NCBI RefSeq assembly: GCF_019059575.1 | Contig: NW_024881696.1 | Location: 620,001 to 684,000, forward strand | Length of the DNA: 64,000 bases | Direction: 5' to 3' | From: Amphibalanus amphitrite | Taxonomy: Eukaryota; Arthropoda; Thecostraca; Balanomorpha; Balanidae | In this document: positions 36,949 through 50,530 of the stretch, in pieces | Position numbering within the stretch: position 1 is the stretch's first letter | Layout of the letters: every line of letters starts with the position of its first letter | Position numbers and translations under genes: made by a program | Notes under the pieces: generated by a model | What the model saw: only the letters and a program-made list of their open reading frames with translations | Told to the model about the DNA's origin: nothing | The model's database searches: none

Positions 36949-37469
36949 AGTTGAAACAAGCCCACCGTTATACGGAGGGTCTGGAAGCTTGTCTCGCTAA
37001 TTAATAGAACAAATCCACTTTGTCACATTTTCCGTGCAGCTACACAACATAATCTCCAAACCGCTCAGCCTGGGAAACCTGTTGAAATAATCCTGTCAGC
37101 ACTCAGCAGTAGCTGACAGTCGCTACTCAGAAGGTGTCGGCCCAACTTACGTCACCTATTAGACGAAGTCGGAGCCGAGAGATCCCCTTACCTCCTTCAT
37201 ATGCACAAAACAAACTGAGGCTAATGGCAAAAACAAAGCGCAGTTGGTTCTTACCAATCCCCAGCGAACACGGTTCAATCCTCCCGCATAAATTACAATC
37301 TGATAGCTGTCATCAGCCAGCCAGCTGCTGTGCAGTGCCTGTTTCCTTGCTGAGTTTGCATGTCGGCGGGGTACGGGGACCCATCTGATGGTCAGGGTCA
37401 CCCTCCATTGGTAGGCGTACGGTGGCATAGTCGAGCATTGCATCATCAGGCGACCCCGATTGTGATCAG

Positions 37470-38250
37470 TCGGTCAGCGGTCAGTTCTATTGTTAATGAG
37501 CAATGGTCACTGCATGGTCAATAAAATATAAGAGAGGAGTGGCTGACGGTCAGTAGTCACCGGTCAACATTCAGGGGCCATAACTGGTTATTAGCAGCGC
37601 TAAGGATTCATAGGTGATTCCCAGTGGTCAATGATCGGCGGCCAACTATGTAGTTATAGGAAATCAGTGATCAGTGATCCTCAACGTTCAGTGGTCTGTG
37701 GTCAATAACAGCCGTTTTCACGACGACCTTCTGGACCTGGTACACATTTAGTGCAGATTAGGTGCGAACTTGGTGCAGATTTGGTCAAATTAGGTTCATT
37801 GTGTTTCTTGAAAGTTGTCCGTTTGGGTTGCACATGTGCTTATACATATACCTACCTCATTTTTAAATTCCCAGACATTATTTTCTATAAAACACTGAAA
37901 TAGATTCACGATATATGAAGATATTTGTTATAAAAGAGATTTGGTGCAAATTTGGTCAAATTAGGTGCATTCGCCAAATAGCCCTTCGTGAAAACAGCTA
38001 TTCGGAGGTCATCATTCAGCTCGGTCAGTGACCAAAGGTCAGCAGTCAGGAGTCGTTGGTCAACAGTCAACTTTTCAATCAACTGAACGGTAGAAGTAAC
38101 CAGAAGGTCAGTTGTCATTATTCAGCAGTCTTCAGTCAGAAAGTAGTGAGTTGGTTGACGGTTTATAGGTTTAGTCAGCGATTAGCGGTCACTGATCAGT
38201 GGTCGGTGGTCAGCGCCAGCCCCCAGTGATCAGCGATCAATGATCGGCGG
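37470..38250. repeat. Degenerate ggtcagt-rich simple repeat
   Basis: Many irregular repeats of ggtcagtggtc, gatcagtgatc and similar, at 37470-37720 and 37990-38250. Between them are two copies of a tggtgcaaatttggtcaaattaggtgcatt-like block (37775 and 37940). 36953-37470 shows nothing recognisable. Confidence 0.5.
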
Positions 38251-38503
38251 CAAGATAGGTAGTCAATGTCGTTATGTAAGGAGCCGAACAAAGTTGCAAG
38301 TTGTCCCTCCCCGGCTCCCTTCGCAAGATCCGTCTATACCGGCCTGCCGGCCATACCGGTCATACGCTGGAAATCAGGGGTCAGGATGGCTCGTGGGAGC
38401 CAGCCGTGCAATCCAGCTAGTTAGTCAGCTTTTACTGTCCGTGTTTTTCCACTAGCTGTTCTAGTCAACTGTGACTGTGAACGCTCCCGACGGAATTCAC
38501 ATG

Positions 38504-40274
38504 TATATGTTACAGGCCGTATGAAAACTCAGTCCGTTTGCAAACGGCCTGACCCAGTCAGGCCGTTTGAAAACGGCCTGAAATAGCCGGCCGTTTGCAA
38601 ACCGCCTGAAATATCAGGCCGTATGAAAACGGCCTAGGCAGTTTGAAACGGTCTAGACAGTTTGAAAACGGCCTAGTCAGTTTTCAAACGGTCTGGCGAA
38701 GTACAACAGCCTCTGAAGATTGAACTTAATGGATCCAGGTTGGTCGATGATCAGGTTGCATCCATGTGAATGCTTGCGCATTCCATGCCGAATGACTCGT
38801 CTACATACGTCGAACATTTTCTTACTGTGCTGATGCTCGGCCCGGCCGTTTTTCGACGATATTACTAATTATATAAGTCCACGGTCCGCCTGTGTACGGC
38901 CATCCAGTTGATGGAGCCTGGTGAAGCCACTACTGGTGAGGTCTGGTGAAACGTATCACTACAAGACTCACCGATTATTTTGCGGCATAAAACGCCGGAG
39001 CGTGCAGTCCAGTTCACATCAGTGGCGCGGGAACCGGGACGGGGGGGGGGCTATCGGAGGCTGAGCCCCCCCAGCTGGAGGAATCGAAATCGGAAATCTA
39101 CCAACATAATTTCATAGATTCATACATAGGCGCGGGAACCGGGGGAGGGGGCAGTGGGGGAAGTTTGCTCCCACAGCTCTGGGGCCGTGGGGGCGGTGCC
39201 CCACAACTTTTCATGAGGTCAGGAACCGTTGGGGCAGCTTATCCTCCCCAAATTAGGGGTTGTGGGTCACAAAGGAAGAAAGCATGTAAGTGAAAAATCC
39301 ACCTCTTTCACTGGCTCGGCAACTCATTTGGCAGATTAAAACCTTTATTCCAGGTTGCCAAAACGGTAGTTTCTTCACTCAGCTGAGACGGAATACCTAC
39401 CTGACTTTTTGCAAATATTTTTGTTTTTGTTTTTTTTTTTTTTTTGTTGAAAAGGCCAAGGTCTGAAAGATAAGTGGCCTAAAACTGGTGAGAAAACTAG
39501 ATTTGGGGGGTACCCTAGGTTGATCTCTATTATGGCTCAGCCTCCCCCCCCCCCCAGTCTGGAAGAAGTTCCCGCGCCACTGGTTCACATTAAAGTCCTC
39601 ACCGCGCCCGGTCGACCGCCGGCGGCTGGCGGTTGCGTATGTACGCCGTCAATACTTGACCATTGCGGTGGAAGGCGAAACTTTGAAGTCCGGGGGAAGC
39701 CCGGGTCGACCGGGCGCTATACGGGCCGGGTCTCAGTTCTGCTACTCTCTTCCTGACCAGGCCTGCATTCGTCATCGGAAAAATCAGGGAGAATTTTCCG
39801 GAACTAGCGAGTATCATCGGGGATCACGAACGGTATCGCGATAACGAGACATGCTGAAGATAGGCGCTCAACAATAATTTTATGACGGAGAATATCCGAG
39901 TGACAATATTTTTCCGGATGCCGAATGCACCTCAGGATTTCATGGTGCCATGTAATGTCATGAAACGGTCGTGCTTCAAAAAACTCAACATTGTCCAGCT
40001 GTAACTTTATGCAGACCAGATTGTTTTCAAAATGCCTAGACCGTTTGCAAACGGCCTGGTGTCTGGAAAGTTGTCATACGGCCTAGACGATTTGCAAACG
40101 GCCTGAAATTTCAGGCGGTTTGCATACAGCCTGGGATTTCAGCCCGTATTCAAACGGCCTGACTTTTCAGTCCGTTTGCATACTGACTGGACTGTCCAGG
40201 CCGTTTGCAAACGGCCTGAATCGGACCAGGCCGTTTGCAAACGGACTGGGTTTTCATACGGCCTGTAACATATA
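38504..40274. mobile_element. Foldback element with arms of short palindromes
   Basis: The ends read TATATGTTACAGGCCGTATG and its inverted copy. The left arm (38504-38696) and right arm (about 40027-40274) consist of 7-8 imperfect units around the 16-bp palindrome GCCGTTTGCAAACGGC. The interior holds a nested hAT-type MITE (39020-39582) and unique sequence. TATA on both sides may be the target duplication or part of the repeat. No transposase. Confidence 0.75.
39020..39582. mobile_element. hAT-type MITE with perfect 8-bp target duplication
   Basis: 563 bp with terminal inverted repeats CAGTGGCGCGGGAAC, flanked by identical GTTCACAT at 39012-39019 and 39583-39590. An 8-bp duplication with CAG..CTG ends is typical of hAT elements. 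Inside are G-runs, gaggctgag blocks near both ends, and another ggcgcgggaaccggg copy at 39129. Non-coding. Confidence 0.85.
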
Positions 40275-43200
40275 TTTGCTATCCTGTTTGTATGCCTGTA
40301 ATGGATTAGCTATACCAATTTATAACTACTCCGGTGTCCAATATAAGCCACGTTGAGAATATCCATTCAGATTCCATGTCTATTTCAGGGTCAATAAACG
40401 ACGATCATCGTATATCTTGCGTGATCACCAATTCCATCATGGAGTCTCACCCTCTTATATAATCGAGAATGAAACTGCAATGCAATGCCGATGGCTTACC
40501 CTTTCTTCCAATCACCATTTTGCAACACGATATTCTTGCTGTAGGTAACGTTCAACGAGCTATGTTTCTCTCATCCTCCACCCACTTATCTTACCACCGT
40601 ACGACGGATAATCTTCTGCCTTGAGCGTGACACCATTTACATAAGCTTCAGCTAAGAACAGATCAAATTACCGTATCGCCAATGAACAACAGTCGACCCA
40701 CCCGTTGCTTGGTGCACCTTACGGGATGCGGGTTACCTCCACAGCTGCCTGTCGAGTGAGAACCGGGCAACCGATCGCCGAATCCGGGTCGATCTAGCTC
40801 CCCCAAACTAGTACCGACCAGTCACTACCGGTATGCCAAACGCTCGTCAACAGCATAAATATACGGATTAGTCCCGATCCGTTTCCCTGTAGTCGTTAAA
40901 GACGCGTCGCGCCGACTGCGGGTGTCCGTCGTAAGTCCGCCGTTCTGTTTGAGTTGCAGTCGGTCCGGCGCCCGGTCGCTCGGCGCTTGGTCGCTCGACG
41001 GGCGGTGCGGGCGGATGACGGTTCACCTGTCCGCTGACAGCTCGGCTGTCGTTCTCTGTGAACAGACAGCCGGGACGCGACCCGCAGTGGCCGTGAGAGC
41101 AGCTCGATGTCGGGTCCGGTGCTGATCGAACCGGCTCCGACGCTCGGTAGGCGGGGATATTGGGGGGAGGGGGGGGGGGGGGCGGCAGCTAACGTCAGCT
41201 TGGCTGTCAGTATCCGTCAACGAACATCGGCAGCTGAAAATGTCACTTTTAGTGTCTTGCTCGTTGTAATTACGAGCTAATGATACGATAAGATCAATAG
41301 CATGCACATGCTTATTATGCATTCGTATGTCATGGGCTGATGAGGAATAAAATATTATATCGCTTACAAGACATTTTTTTCATTTCGTAGATCTATCTTC
41401 AAAATTAGGTGACAGCTGAAGCATGTGCTGTAGGGGCCACCATTCTATTTTTAGCCCGTACTCGCTTGCGCGCTGCACGAGACGGAGAACCATGTCTAAT
41501 TTAAAAAGGAATCCTAAATTACTTACAATTTTCGAATTGTTACAATCATTGCGTTTAACAAGTAAGCGCACTTTAAGATCTAAAGGCATGCGTTCGCAAA
41601 ACGAGCATGGCTTCCACCGCATAGGTTGCGTGCCTCATAAAACCAAATTTGGCTGGGTCGTGTGCCTGGAGACCGCGAATATAAGGCTGACCGCAAGGCC
41701 CTAAATGCTGCCCGGATATAAGCCGATTTCGAGCGCCGGCAAGCAGAGTGTGTATGCTCGACTTAACTCACCTTAAGGAGAGGAACGTTAGAGGCCCCAT
41801 CTTATCCTACGGAGGCACGCGTCACGAATGCAGATCCGCATTATGTTTTGGAGTAGGCGAAACTCGTATGGTTATATCTGGGCTTCCTACATTTTTTTTC
41901 ATTCTCTCGTACGTAACTTAATTTTTGAACCCATTTATAGCGTCGTTATGACTGGGATATAAAATTGTATAGTGCTGACGGTTACTATAAGGGGATATTC
42001 GGAATAGTGATGAAAATGGGACATAAATCAATCAATTTGCTATCCATCCATGAACTATACTTACATGAACTTTCAAAGAATATAAAGGAAACATGTTCGA
42101 GACTATTGGTATTCATGCATTGGAGCTGATTTTATTAAACGGACATATTGAAATGTTCTGCATACGTACTACTACGAATAAACGTTCAGGTTAACCATGC
42201 ACTTTCCTGCAGCACCCTGGCCTCACAAAGTGCTAATCTGGAGATTTTTTCAACATCGGTCAGCAAGTCAGCAGTCTCTCACGTAACAACAGATTTGAGA
42301 GCATGGGAAACACGATCTGGATCAGATCAAAACTGGATGAGAGCGCCGAAACAGCGCCAGCATTTTCACACCGCTCGCCGCTGCTCAGAGGACGTTTCTT
42401 TCAATGCAGGACGATAAAAACCGGACTGTGCTAATCCATCTGAAGCGTCCAAGTGACTGAGCTGAGATCAGAAAATGATACAAACTGCCGAGCCGGTGAA
42501 GTCAGTGGTGTTACTGTTTCTACGCAAACAGAGAGTCTCTCTACACATATCGAGCAATTTTTGAAAAGGATAAATGAAACTGTGCTGACAGTTGGTGACC
42601 ACTTCAGACTGGGTCTTATGGGGAAAAAAATATTAATGTTTTGACGAGCTCGTCGATTGTCAGATGTGGGCCAAGGCCAGTAAAGAAGAGGACATTAAAG
42701 TACTGCACTAAACGGTCGGCTTTGACATTGGAGTCTGAGCAAGTCACGGGCGTTTTGTAATGTTGAACATTGAACACTCATTTTGTTTTGAAATTCAAAT
42801 ACCGCATTCTAAGTAGGTACCTACCTATGTCGAGTGTGGTAAGCTGTTTGCTGTAAAGATTCATTTGATGTTTCCAATTTCCATATATAATGGTTGAACT
42901 CAGACAATTCCAAAAAAATACCCCAAAAATGATAATTAAAGCGCGCTTGAAAGGTCATAGTTTTTCCTATTTTCCTACCTTTGGTAGTCTCAAATACCTC
43001 AACTCTATTTTAGAAATAAGGCAAATGCTCTTAATATGTCAAGCACTTAGCTCATCGTCCTACACAGACACGGCTTACCAGGTCCGTCACTATAGACGTC
43101 ATGCCGGAAGGTTAGTTCTCACGTGACCGTCACGCTGCGTATACGCCGGGCGGCACATCACACACGGTTGACGTTCGTCAACGTATTATCCTAGCGAACA

Positions 43201-46200
43201 CCGTTTCAGGCAATAGACGCTTCCAGGAAGCATCGTGGACACATGGAGTCAGCAAAGACTGGAAGGACCTAACATGCCGCGGCGATTCTGCGTAAAGTTT
43301 TTACGTGACGTTTCTACTCAGTGTTAGCGCACAGCTCCCCTCAATGTGCTTCTCAGCTTCATTTTATTGTTTTTCCTCAAGGGATCGATGTCGACCTCAA
43401 AGGCTCTCTCATTTCGATTATACATCCGCTTCACTTGAGCACATCACGGTACCGGATCCTGTGTTGGTAGGTACTAATCCGACGGGCTGTATGTCATGGT
43501 ATTACAATGTCCGCGCCCCGGGTGTCAGTGGGGCTGACAGTTGCTCAACCAGCGACCGTCAGCACCCTGCAGTCCTGAGGACCTGGACGGTCCTCAGCCT
43601 CGCCGAAAGCGGTGCCCCTCGGGTGCCCTGGCGGGGTGTGGGTGTTGGGGAGAGGGGGCGCTTTGTCAAGAGGACTCTCATCTCGTGCCACGAGTTATAC
43701 CCGTGGCACGTGTTACACCCGCACCCTCACGTGTCGCCCCAAACGTGGCGTCCCCTCATAAATCTGTCCTAATCGGGATGCCGGACTCAGGCGGAAGCAG
43801 CCGCAGGATGTGCATGTTAAGGCGGTGGTGTTAACTTGATTCATTGGTGCAATATGTGGACAGCGCCCGTGCTGGGATGGCCGAGATGGAACCTCTTTGT
43901 TGAAGGCCAGACCAGACGGCTGTGGTCTGTCTTCAGCGTGACTTGACGTCTATTCATCGTGCTTAGCAACCTTCAGCACTGTAGCTCAGTTTGTGTAGTG
44001 TTGTAAAGACGACGGAAATGCCTCGCAGGAAATGCGTGGACAACCTAAAATGTGTCCTTATCAATAGGCTGACAGCTATTGTTCGATCGTAAAAACTGAT
44101 CGAGACATAAAAGTATGCAAATGCATTTCCTGTCAACTACCACCATTGAATAGGGTTCAAGTTCATGGACAAATTGTATGTCCCATTATCCTTAAACAAC
44201 AGCAATCCTATAAAAACATAGCAGCAAACATCGATAGACAACACAATGTTCATATTGAATGCCTTTGTTATGAGACGATGAAAGTCATACGTATGATTTC
44301 ATTTTTTTCTGATAAAATTTCATCACCAACAGTTTATGTCCCGAGCTGACCGGCAACAGAAAAACTATTTGTCCTCTGTAGATTCAACTGAGGAAGCATA
44401 TGTAATGTAGTACAGAGCCGAAAGGCACAAGGATTTATAAAGGCGCTGAGTTTCAAGCTATAATCTTTTGGCAAGTAAATTAGGCTCGCTGATAAAGCCA
44501 TAAGCTGTAATAATTATGGTCGATCCTGCTTAACCTAAAACAGGTAGTTTTCCAAGTTTAACCGATATTTTTATTCACTTTCATTCACTTTTACACAAAT
44601 GTCTTTAACATAAACTTTAACAAACTTAAATGAACACACACACATCCTTTACAAATAAGAGTCTTACCAAGCACAACTGAAAATGGATGCTAAATGCGCT
44701 TTCAAGCAATTACACATTATAAGTTCCAGCATTTTTTTCTCTTCAAGATGTAACCTAAATTAGTCTTCAAAGCTTCTGCATCACTCCGATATGGCACGCT
44801 CTTGACTCCACGTGCGAGGCCAGCACATGTGCCCACGGCCACGTGACCATGACCCAATGACCTCACCCTGCAGTGGCCTTGACATAGTGACCAAACGAGT
44901 CGAGTGGAGCAGCCGGAGGCGATCTTCTCCCTTAGGTGTGAATGCCCTATACGGCGATTGAGGCCAGACCTTGTTACCACGAGTAGTAACCCGGGAACCA
45001 ATGGGTCACATGGGAGCTGTGGTGAGTGTCCGGTCTCCGAGACAGTTGTGAACTAGCCCCCAGCTGGGTCACATCACCCCCTTGGTCTTGGTGATGACGT
45101 GGAGGTCACATGGGACCGGGGCGTAAGGTCGTGTGTAACACTACACCAGTCCAGCCGCCGCAGCGTCCGCCTGGTCTGGGATATGCGCGTCTGACTCAGA
45201 GAGACCGGCCATCCGCAGACGTTGACCGACCTCCAGGACTCAATGTCCGGCATGCAGGGGGAGAACAGGCGCACAACAAGCGCAGGGTGTTCAGAGAGCG
45301 CGGACAGAGTTGACGGAGCTATTCTGGAATGGAACAATGATCGGCAGCGCCGCGCGGCGTGCCAAATCTTCCTGTTATGCCGGATTCTCCAAACAGCAGC
45401 AAATAAGCCTTTTACCTGGTGGGATCAGCGCACCTCAGACGCAGCCACAAGCATGTTATATAAGGCCTACTTGTTTCTCCACACACACAAGTTATATAAT
45501 ATGTTTTGTTGTCTAATTATAGAATGCGTCATGTATGTACTGTTTGACACGCGGGGGCGGGCAGGTACAACACTGGCATTTCCCTCAAACGCGCACTTTG
45601 AATACGGTACATGCCTTTTTGTCATGGAAAACAATGATACACCTGACTCAGTCATATACTCTTAAATGTGTTGCTTAAAAGTGTGTGACGCCTTCATTGT
45701 GTAGGGACTGGAGCAAGGACGCGTAATACACGTCACACCAAGCAATGTAAGGTTCTGGAACGGAAGACTGATACATTGCTTACGTGCACGCACAAAATAC
45801 TGCGGTATATACCCCCGCTTCAGCAATATACGCCAATGGATATGACTCAGCCACGTACTCATAAATGTTCTATTGAATGGTGCCTGCTATTGATATTTTC
45901 CGATGAATGAAGCCAGAAGTCATAGCACCCGTCACTTTCTGTGTAAGGTTCGAGAAGTCTGGCGTGCCGCGACCACACTCACTTTACGATGTTCTTACTG
46001 GCTTACTGCCAAATTAAATGCAATCTATTGAACATACCCATGAAACGGTGTATACCTAGAACATAACCTAAATCAAAGTCCCCTGTAAATTCTCGCACTG
46101 TAAAAAAAAAACTAGCTTTGCTTATAAACAAAATATTTATTGCTGTAGCGCATTGTAGTTACATTCAGATTTGGATACTTTCAGTTTATCGTATGCGATA

Positions 46201-49200
46201 AATGACAATGACAAAATAGAAGAGGAATGACTAAGGAAACGGAACGGCAAGCTGTGATGTTGATTATGTAATGACACAGTTGTGCTTCGAAGGTTTCGGT
46301 TGAGCAACAAATATCCTTATGAAAAATGCCTTTATTCTATTGTTTAAAATTATATTTCATGAAGTTGTTTGCTGCTTCACCAAAAATTTCAAAATAAGCC
46401 GTGATGACGCAATGGGCAGATGATCAAATTTGTCACTGTAATTGATGCAAAGGCGATCCTTTAAAGACCACTTATAAAGAGTCTCCAGCCTATAGTATTG
46501 AAGAAATGTTTTATTTGTCTTATAAAGTAGGCTGATGCTATGAAAAAAGTAAGAAGCAGGAGCAATCCGTCACCGGCGCGAGACACTATCCCAACACACA
46601 TTTCCATGAAGTCTCATTACAGCTACCTGACTAATCCAATCAAAAATAGCGGCAGGGATTACATCGGCAATAAAACATGCAGATTCCTTCGTCACGCTCA
46701 TTTAATCCGCTTATTGGCAGGTGCCTGTCTCATTATTGATTTCGCCTTACCCTGATAACGAGGTGGATCACTGCCAACAGAAAGGTCGGGCGCCGTGCGG
46801 TCTGCACCAATAAACAAAAACCCGCTCTCTGCCCGGCCAGCTCTCAGTCACCCCGGCTCAGAAATATACCGTTTGACCTTTGTAACACAGACTAGGAAGT
46901 ATGATGGCGGGACTTTAGAACGTTACTTACCATATGTCAATCCATCAGTAAGAGTGTCAAAGAGTTGAGAATAAGTGAGGACGTTCGCTTGACGTCTAGC
47001 CTTTGTCGGCGAAAGAGTATGAGTGATGAGAGCGTTCCCCTTTCAACACCGAAGTAGAACAACAGCCGCATGCGACTGAAGTGATCTCAATGTCGGATTC
47101 CGTCCTCGCCACTCCTTGTTTCATTTGTTTACTATCGCGTGTCGATATGTTGTCGAACTTAGAGTACGTTTCGTTTCGGTTTGTCTGATGTCGGCGCTCG
47201 CTCAGAGCGGCTTGTTTCATGGCAATCTCCAGTTTGTAGGTATGTTTGACATATGTCGCCTGTAAGCATCTATGTAAGTACGCGACATTTGGGATCGAAA
47301 TAGCAGCTGGTCACTTCTGTGTCGAAAGTAGACAGGCCTGAACGGCTGAACCTGTTTGAGTCGCTGCCGCTCGTTATTGTCTTCAAATTTATCCGTCCCA
47401 ATTCCAATATCCCTAATATCGATGAATTTGAAGCGTGGCTATATTGTGCATAAAAGAGGCTCGTAAATGATTATTTACGAAATATTATTAAAAACGAATA
47501 ATTGAAATATAAGACATATCGAGCTGGTAAGTGGCAACAACATAGACCAACATTGCACTATTTTTGTCATCTTGCCATGTAGATAATGTATGCACAATGC
47601 ACCGTGCATGTCGCTCTGATCTGGACGTGCGATTCTGTATGACAGTGACTCTTCTCACCCCTCAGGCGACTCCCATCCCACATAACGAGCCACTACTGAA
47701 GCTGGGGATAACACTTTCACAATGGCGCCGGCCGCGACGAAGGGATGTCTCAAATCACGGTCCTTGGCCGCACTCGCCGGGGTCACGACCCCAGTCGCCC
47801 GAGGTCACAACCCTTGTAGCCCGTGGGCACGTGCCGACAGCGGCAGGTGGCCGCATGGGCACCATGCCAGCCTAGCTCATGACCCTGGGGTCTGGGGATC
47901 TCCGCACTGCTGAATGGGCGCTGATTTCAGTCCATGTGGTAGCTCCTGGACACGTGACCGGCTCCGCCCCCGCACTGTGACAAGATGAACGACCCACCCC
48001 CTCCCCTACTGACCCGGAAATGGCCAGTGTCTGGTGCCTGCAGAGCGGCCTGCTCAGTCGTCTGACGGCGTCCATGAAATGATTACTCATCTGGCGTATA
48101 GCCGCAGTCTGCAGAGAGGAGATGCGTGTGGGGTTTCCGCCGGCGACGGCAGCTGAAAGAGACGACCGGGCTCTGTCGGAAACGTGTGAACGTCGTCTCA
48201 TACCGGTGTCCGAGCACCGGTACCTGACGGAGATCGTGTCCCAAAGACCAGGATCAAAAGGATCCGCCTCATCTATCCTACGCTAGTGACGTCAGCAGTT
48301 TTGCATGCCTCACCTTCTGAGAGCGGTGTTTTCATTTTATTCCTAGAGACTCTTGAACCAAAAGGATCAATATTTAGCGTCCAATAGTCTCAACGAGTAA
48401 GTTGACTCTTCCAGCCTTGGTTTCAGTGTCCAACTAGTCCATCCTGAGCAACTGGACTTGATGCAGATAGCGCTGTAATTGATGTTGGTTTCGGGGCCGG
48501 TTAAGGCGGTGGTTTTGGTGGCGAGCGGCTCGCGCAGGGGCGGTGATTTCGGTAGCCTTTGGGCTGAGATTGCGGCCATCGCCGAGGTTCGTTAGGTCTC
48601 GATATCACGCCATGGGAAGCAATCAAACGACACCCGGCAATCCAATTACAGACTGTTCGCGGAAAGGTCAAATCAGCCGGCAGTAGCGGAGCCCGCGGCC
48701 CATGGCGCTGCCACTAAATGCGACGTCTTTGGATAGGAAACAAGTCCATCTCGAGCCAGCCATCACGATTGAACAGCTAATGGTCGTAGGACAGTATACT
48801 ACACCACTGATGAGCTGTTGGTATGCTGAGGGAGACACGAGAAGCAATAACCTTGCACAGTTGCTATGCAGCGCGAGCTTTTGCGCAGTTCATGGATTGA
48901 CCGCTTATTGGTTGCTGTATCGCATGCAAAACTGGGATACAACACGAGGTAAATACACGGTGTTCGAATCTGTTGCGCGACTATTTGCATCAATATAATG
49001 GCAGGACATTTGTCACGGTGCGGAAACCGTCAGTGTCGTCTATTGTTGACATATACTCCGTAGCCCTCACAGCAAGACCTGAGCAGTGAGCACTCTTCAT
49101 TCGCAGCCTTGGCGTTAACTCAAGCATGCATCTCTTCGTTTATGCCGATATGACCGTGCTTTGGCAAGGTGCCTCGTAAAATGAAGTCGAGGTTGTTAAT

Positions 49201-50399
49201 AAACAAACATTGAGCTTTTCATTGCACAATCGTATATGGCTCACAAATTACCGGATTGGTGAAGGTGGGAACGTCAAGTCGTACTTGAGCCGTAAAGTTT
49301 CTACTGTAGGTAATACCGAGCTGTTTAAATTCGGCGCCGTGCTGAACAGACTGTCCCTTTATGGTAGAATATCTCAGGGCTTGGCATTTATGGCGATGGT
49401 CTATAGCCGAGCTTGAGTCTTCATGAAATCCACCGCTCATTTGTCGCTGTCGACATTTACACCTTTCCTACACAAAGGTCACGAGATATGACAAAGTGAC
49501 CCAACTTCCGAGCGGTGAGCGGACCGGTGAATTTCCCACGGGTCTCGTGACATGCGACCACTTGTGTTAGGCAGACGGACGGGGGGCATCGTCCCCGAAA
49601 AGGTCACCAGACGACCCCTCGCGACCCCTGAGAGCTGTGAGCAGCCAGCAGGAGAAACCTCGGTCGCAAACCTCGGTCTCCGTGCAAACATCGGTGACCA
49701 GTGACCACGGCCGTGCCTAATCGGCTTTCTGGCGGACCCTGCGCCGATTAGCGCCCAGTCAGGAGGCCCCTGCAATGTGCACTGTGCATGCAGCGGGAGT
49801 ACCGGGAGCGTACCGTGGCGCTGGCTTGCCATGACTCCCCGCTGGTGACTGGTGATTGGTGCTGCTGCTGGTGCTGGTGACAGCAGCGTCTGTCCACTGC
49901 GCACCACCTGCGCTGACGCACGGCATTAGGGGATGACATTCAATCAGCTCGTAATCAAATACAAACGCTGAGCTCCCTCCAGGGCATGACGTAGCATTCA
50001 AAGACGGATTTGGTTTATCTTGATTGGGTTTTGTACAGCTGTTATTAATTGACAGTGTTCCTACGCTTGATGAACAGTCAAAACAACGTCTGCGAAATGC
50101 TATACCTGTCCAGATAGCTGAGACTGGTTATGAAACAGTAGTATTTTTGAAAGGTAATTTTCATTTCATGGTGAAATCGCTTGAGCACTGAGCGAAGTCA
50201 GACACCTTCAGACAGACCTCTCCATAGAAACAGGCATCTACACGGGGAAAAACTTCTGCCATTTTAGGTATAACTGGAAAAGGAGAACCTAAAACAAAGG
50301 GTTTCAGTAACGATAAAAAATGGGAAATGTAGCAAACATTGTCGATGGCTTATATCATGTAATTGTAAATTTAACATTCTAAGCTCTTCAAATTTCACT

Positions 50400-50530
50400 T
50401 CTGAATTATATACATATAAAATTAGGCATGTGAGTAATATAAATATGTGAATTAATATGTAAAAGTAATATGTAATAAAAATATGTAAAATATGTAAAAG
50501 TAATCTAAATTATGTGAGTACATATAAAAT
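50400..50530. repeat. AT-rich short tandem repeat
   Basis: Irregular repeats of atatgtaaaagtaatatg and related units. Confidence 0.6.

Noticed and set aside
38504-40274. CRISPR-like appearance of regularly spaced palindromes
   Set aside because: Units vary in sequence and spacing and sit in inverted arms of a transposon-like element in an animal genome; there are no spacers of constant length.
45222-45665. 147-codon frame on the + strand
   Set aside because: No recognisable family, low-complexity mixed composition, no promoter or splice context.
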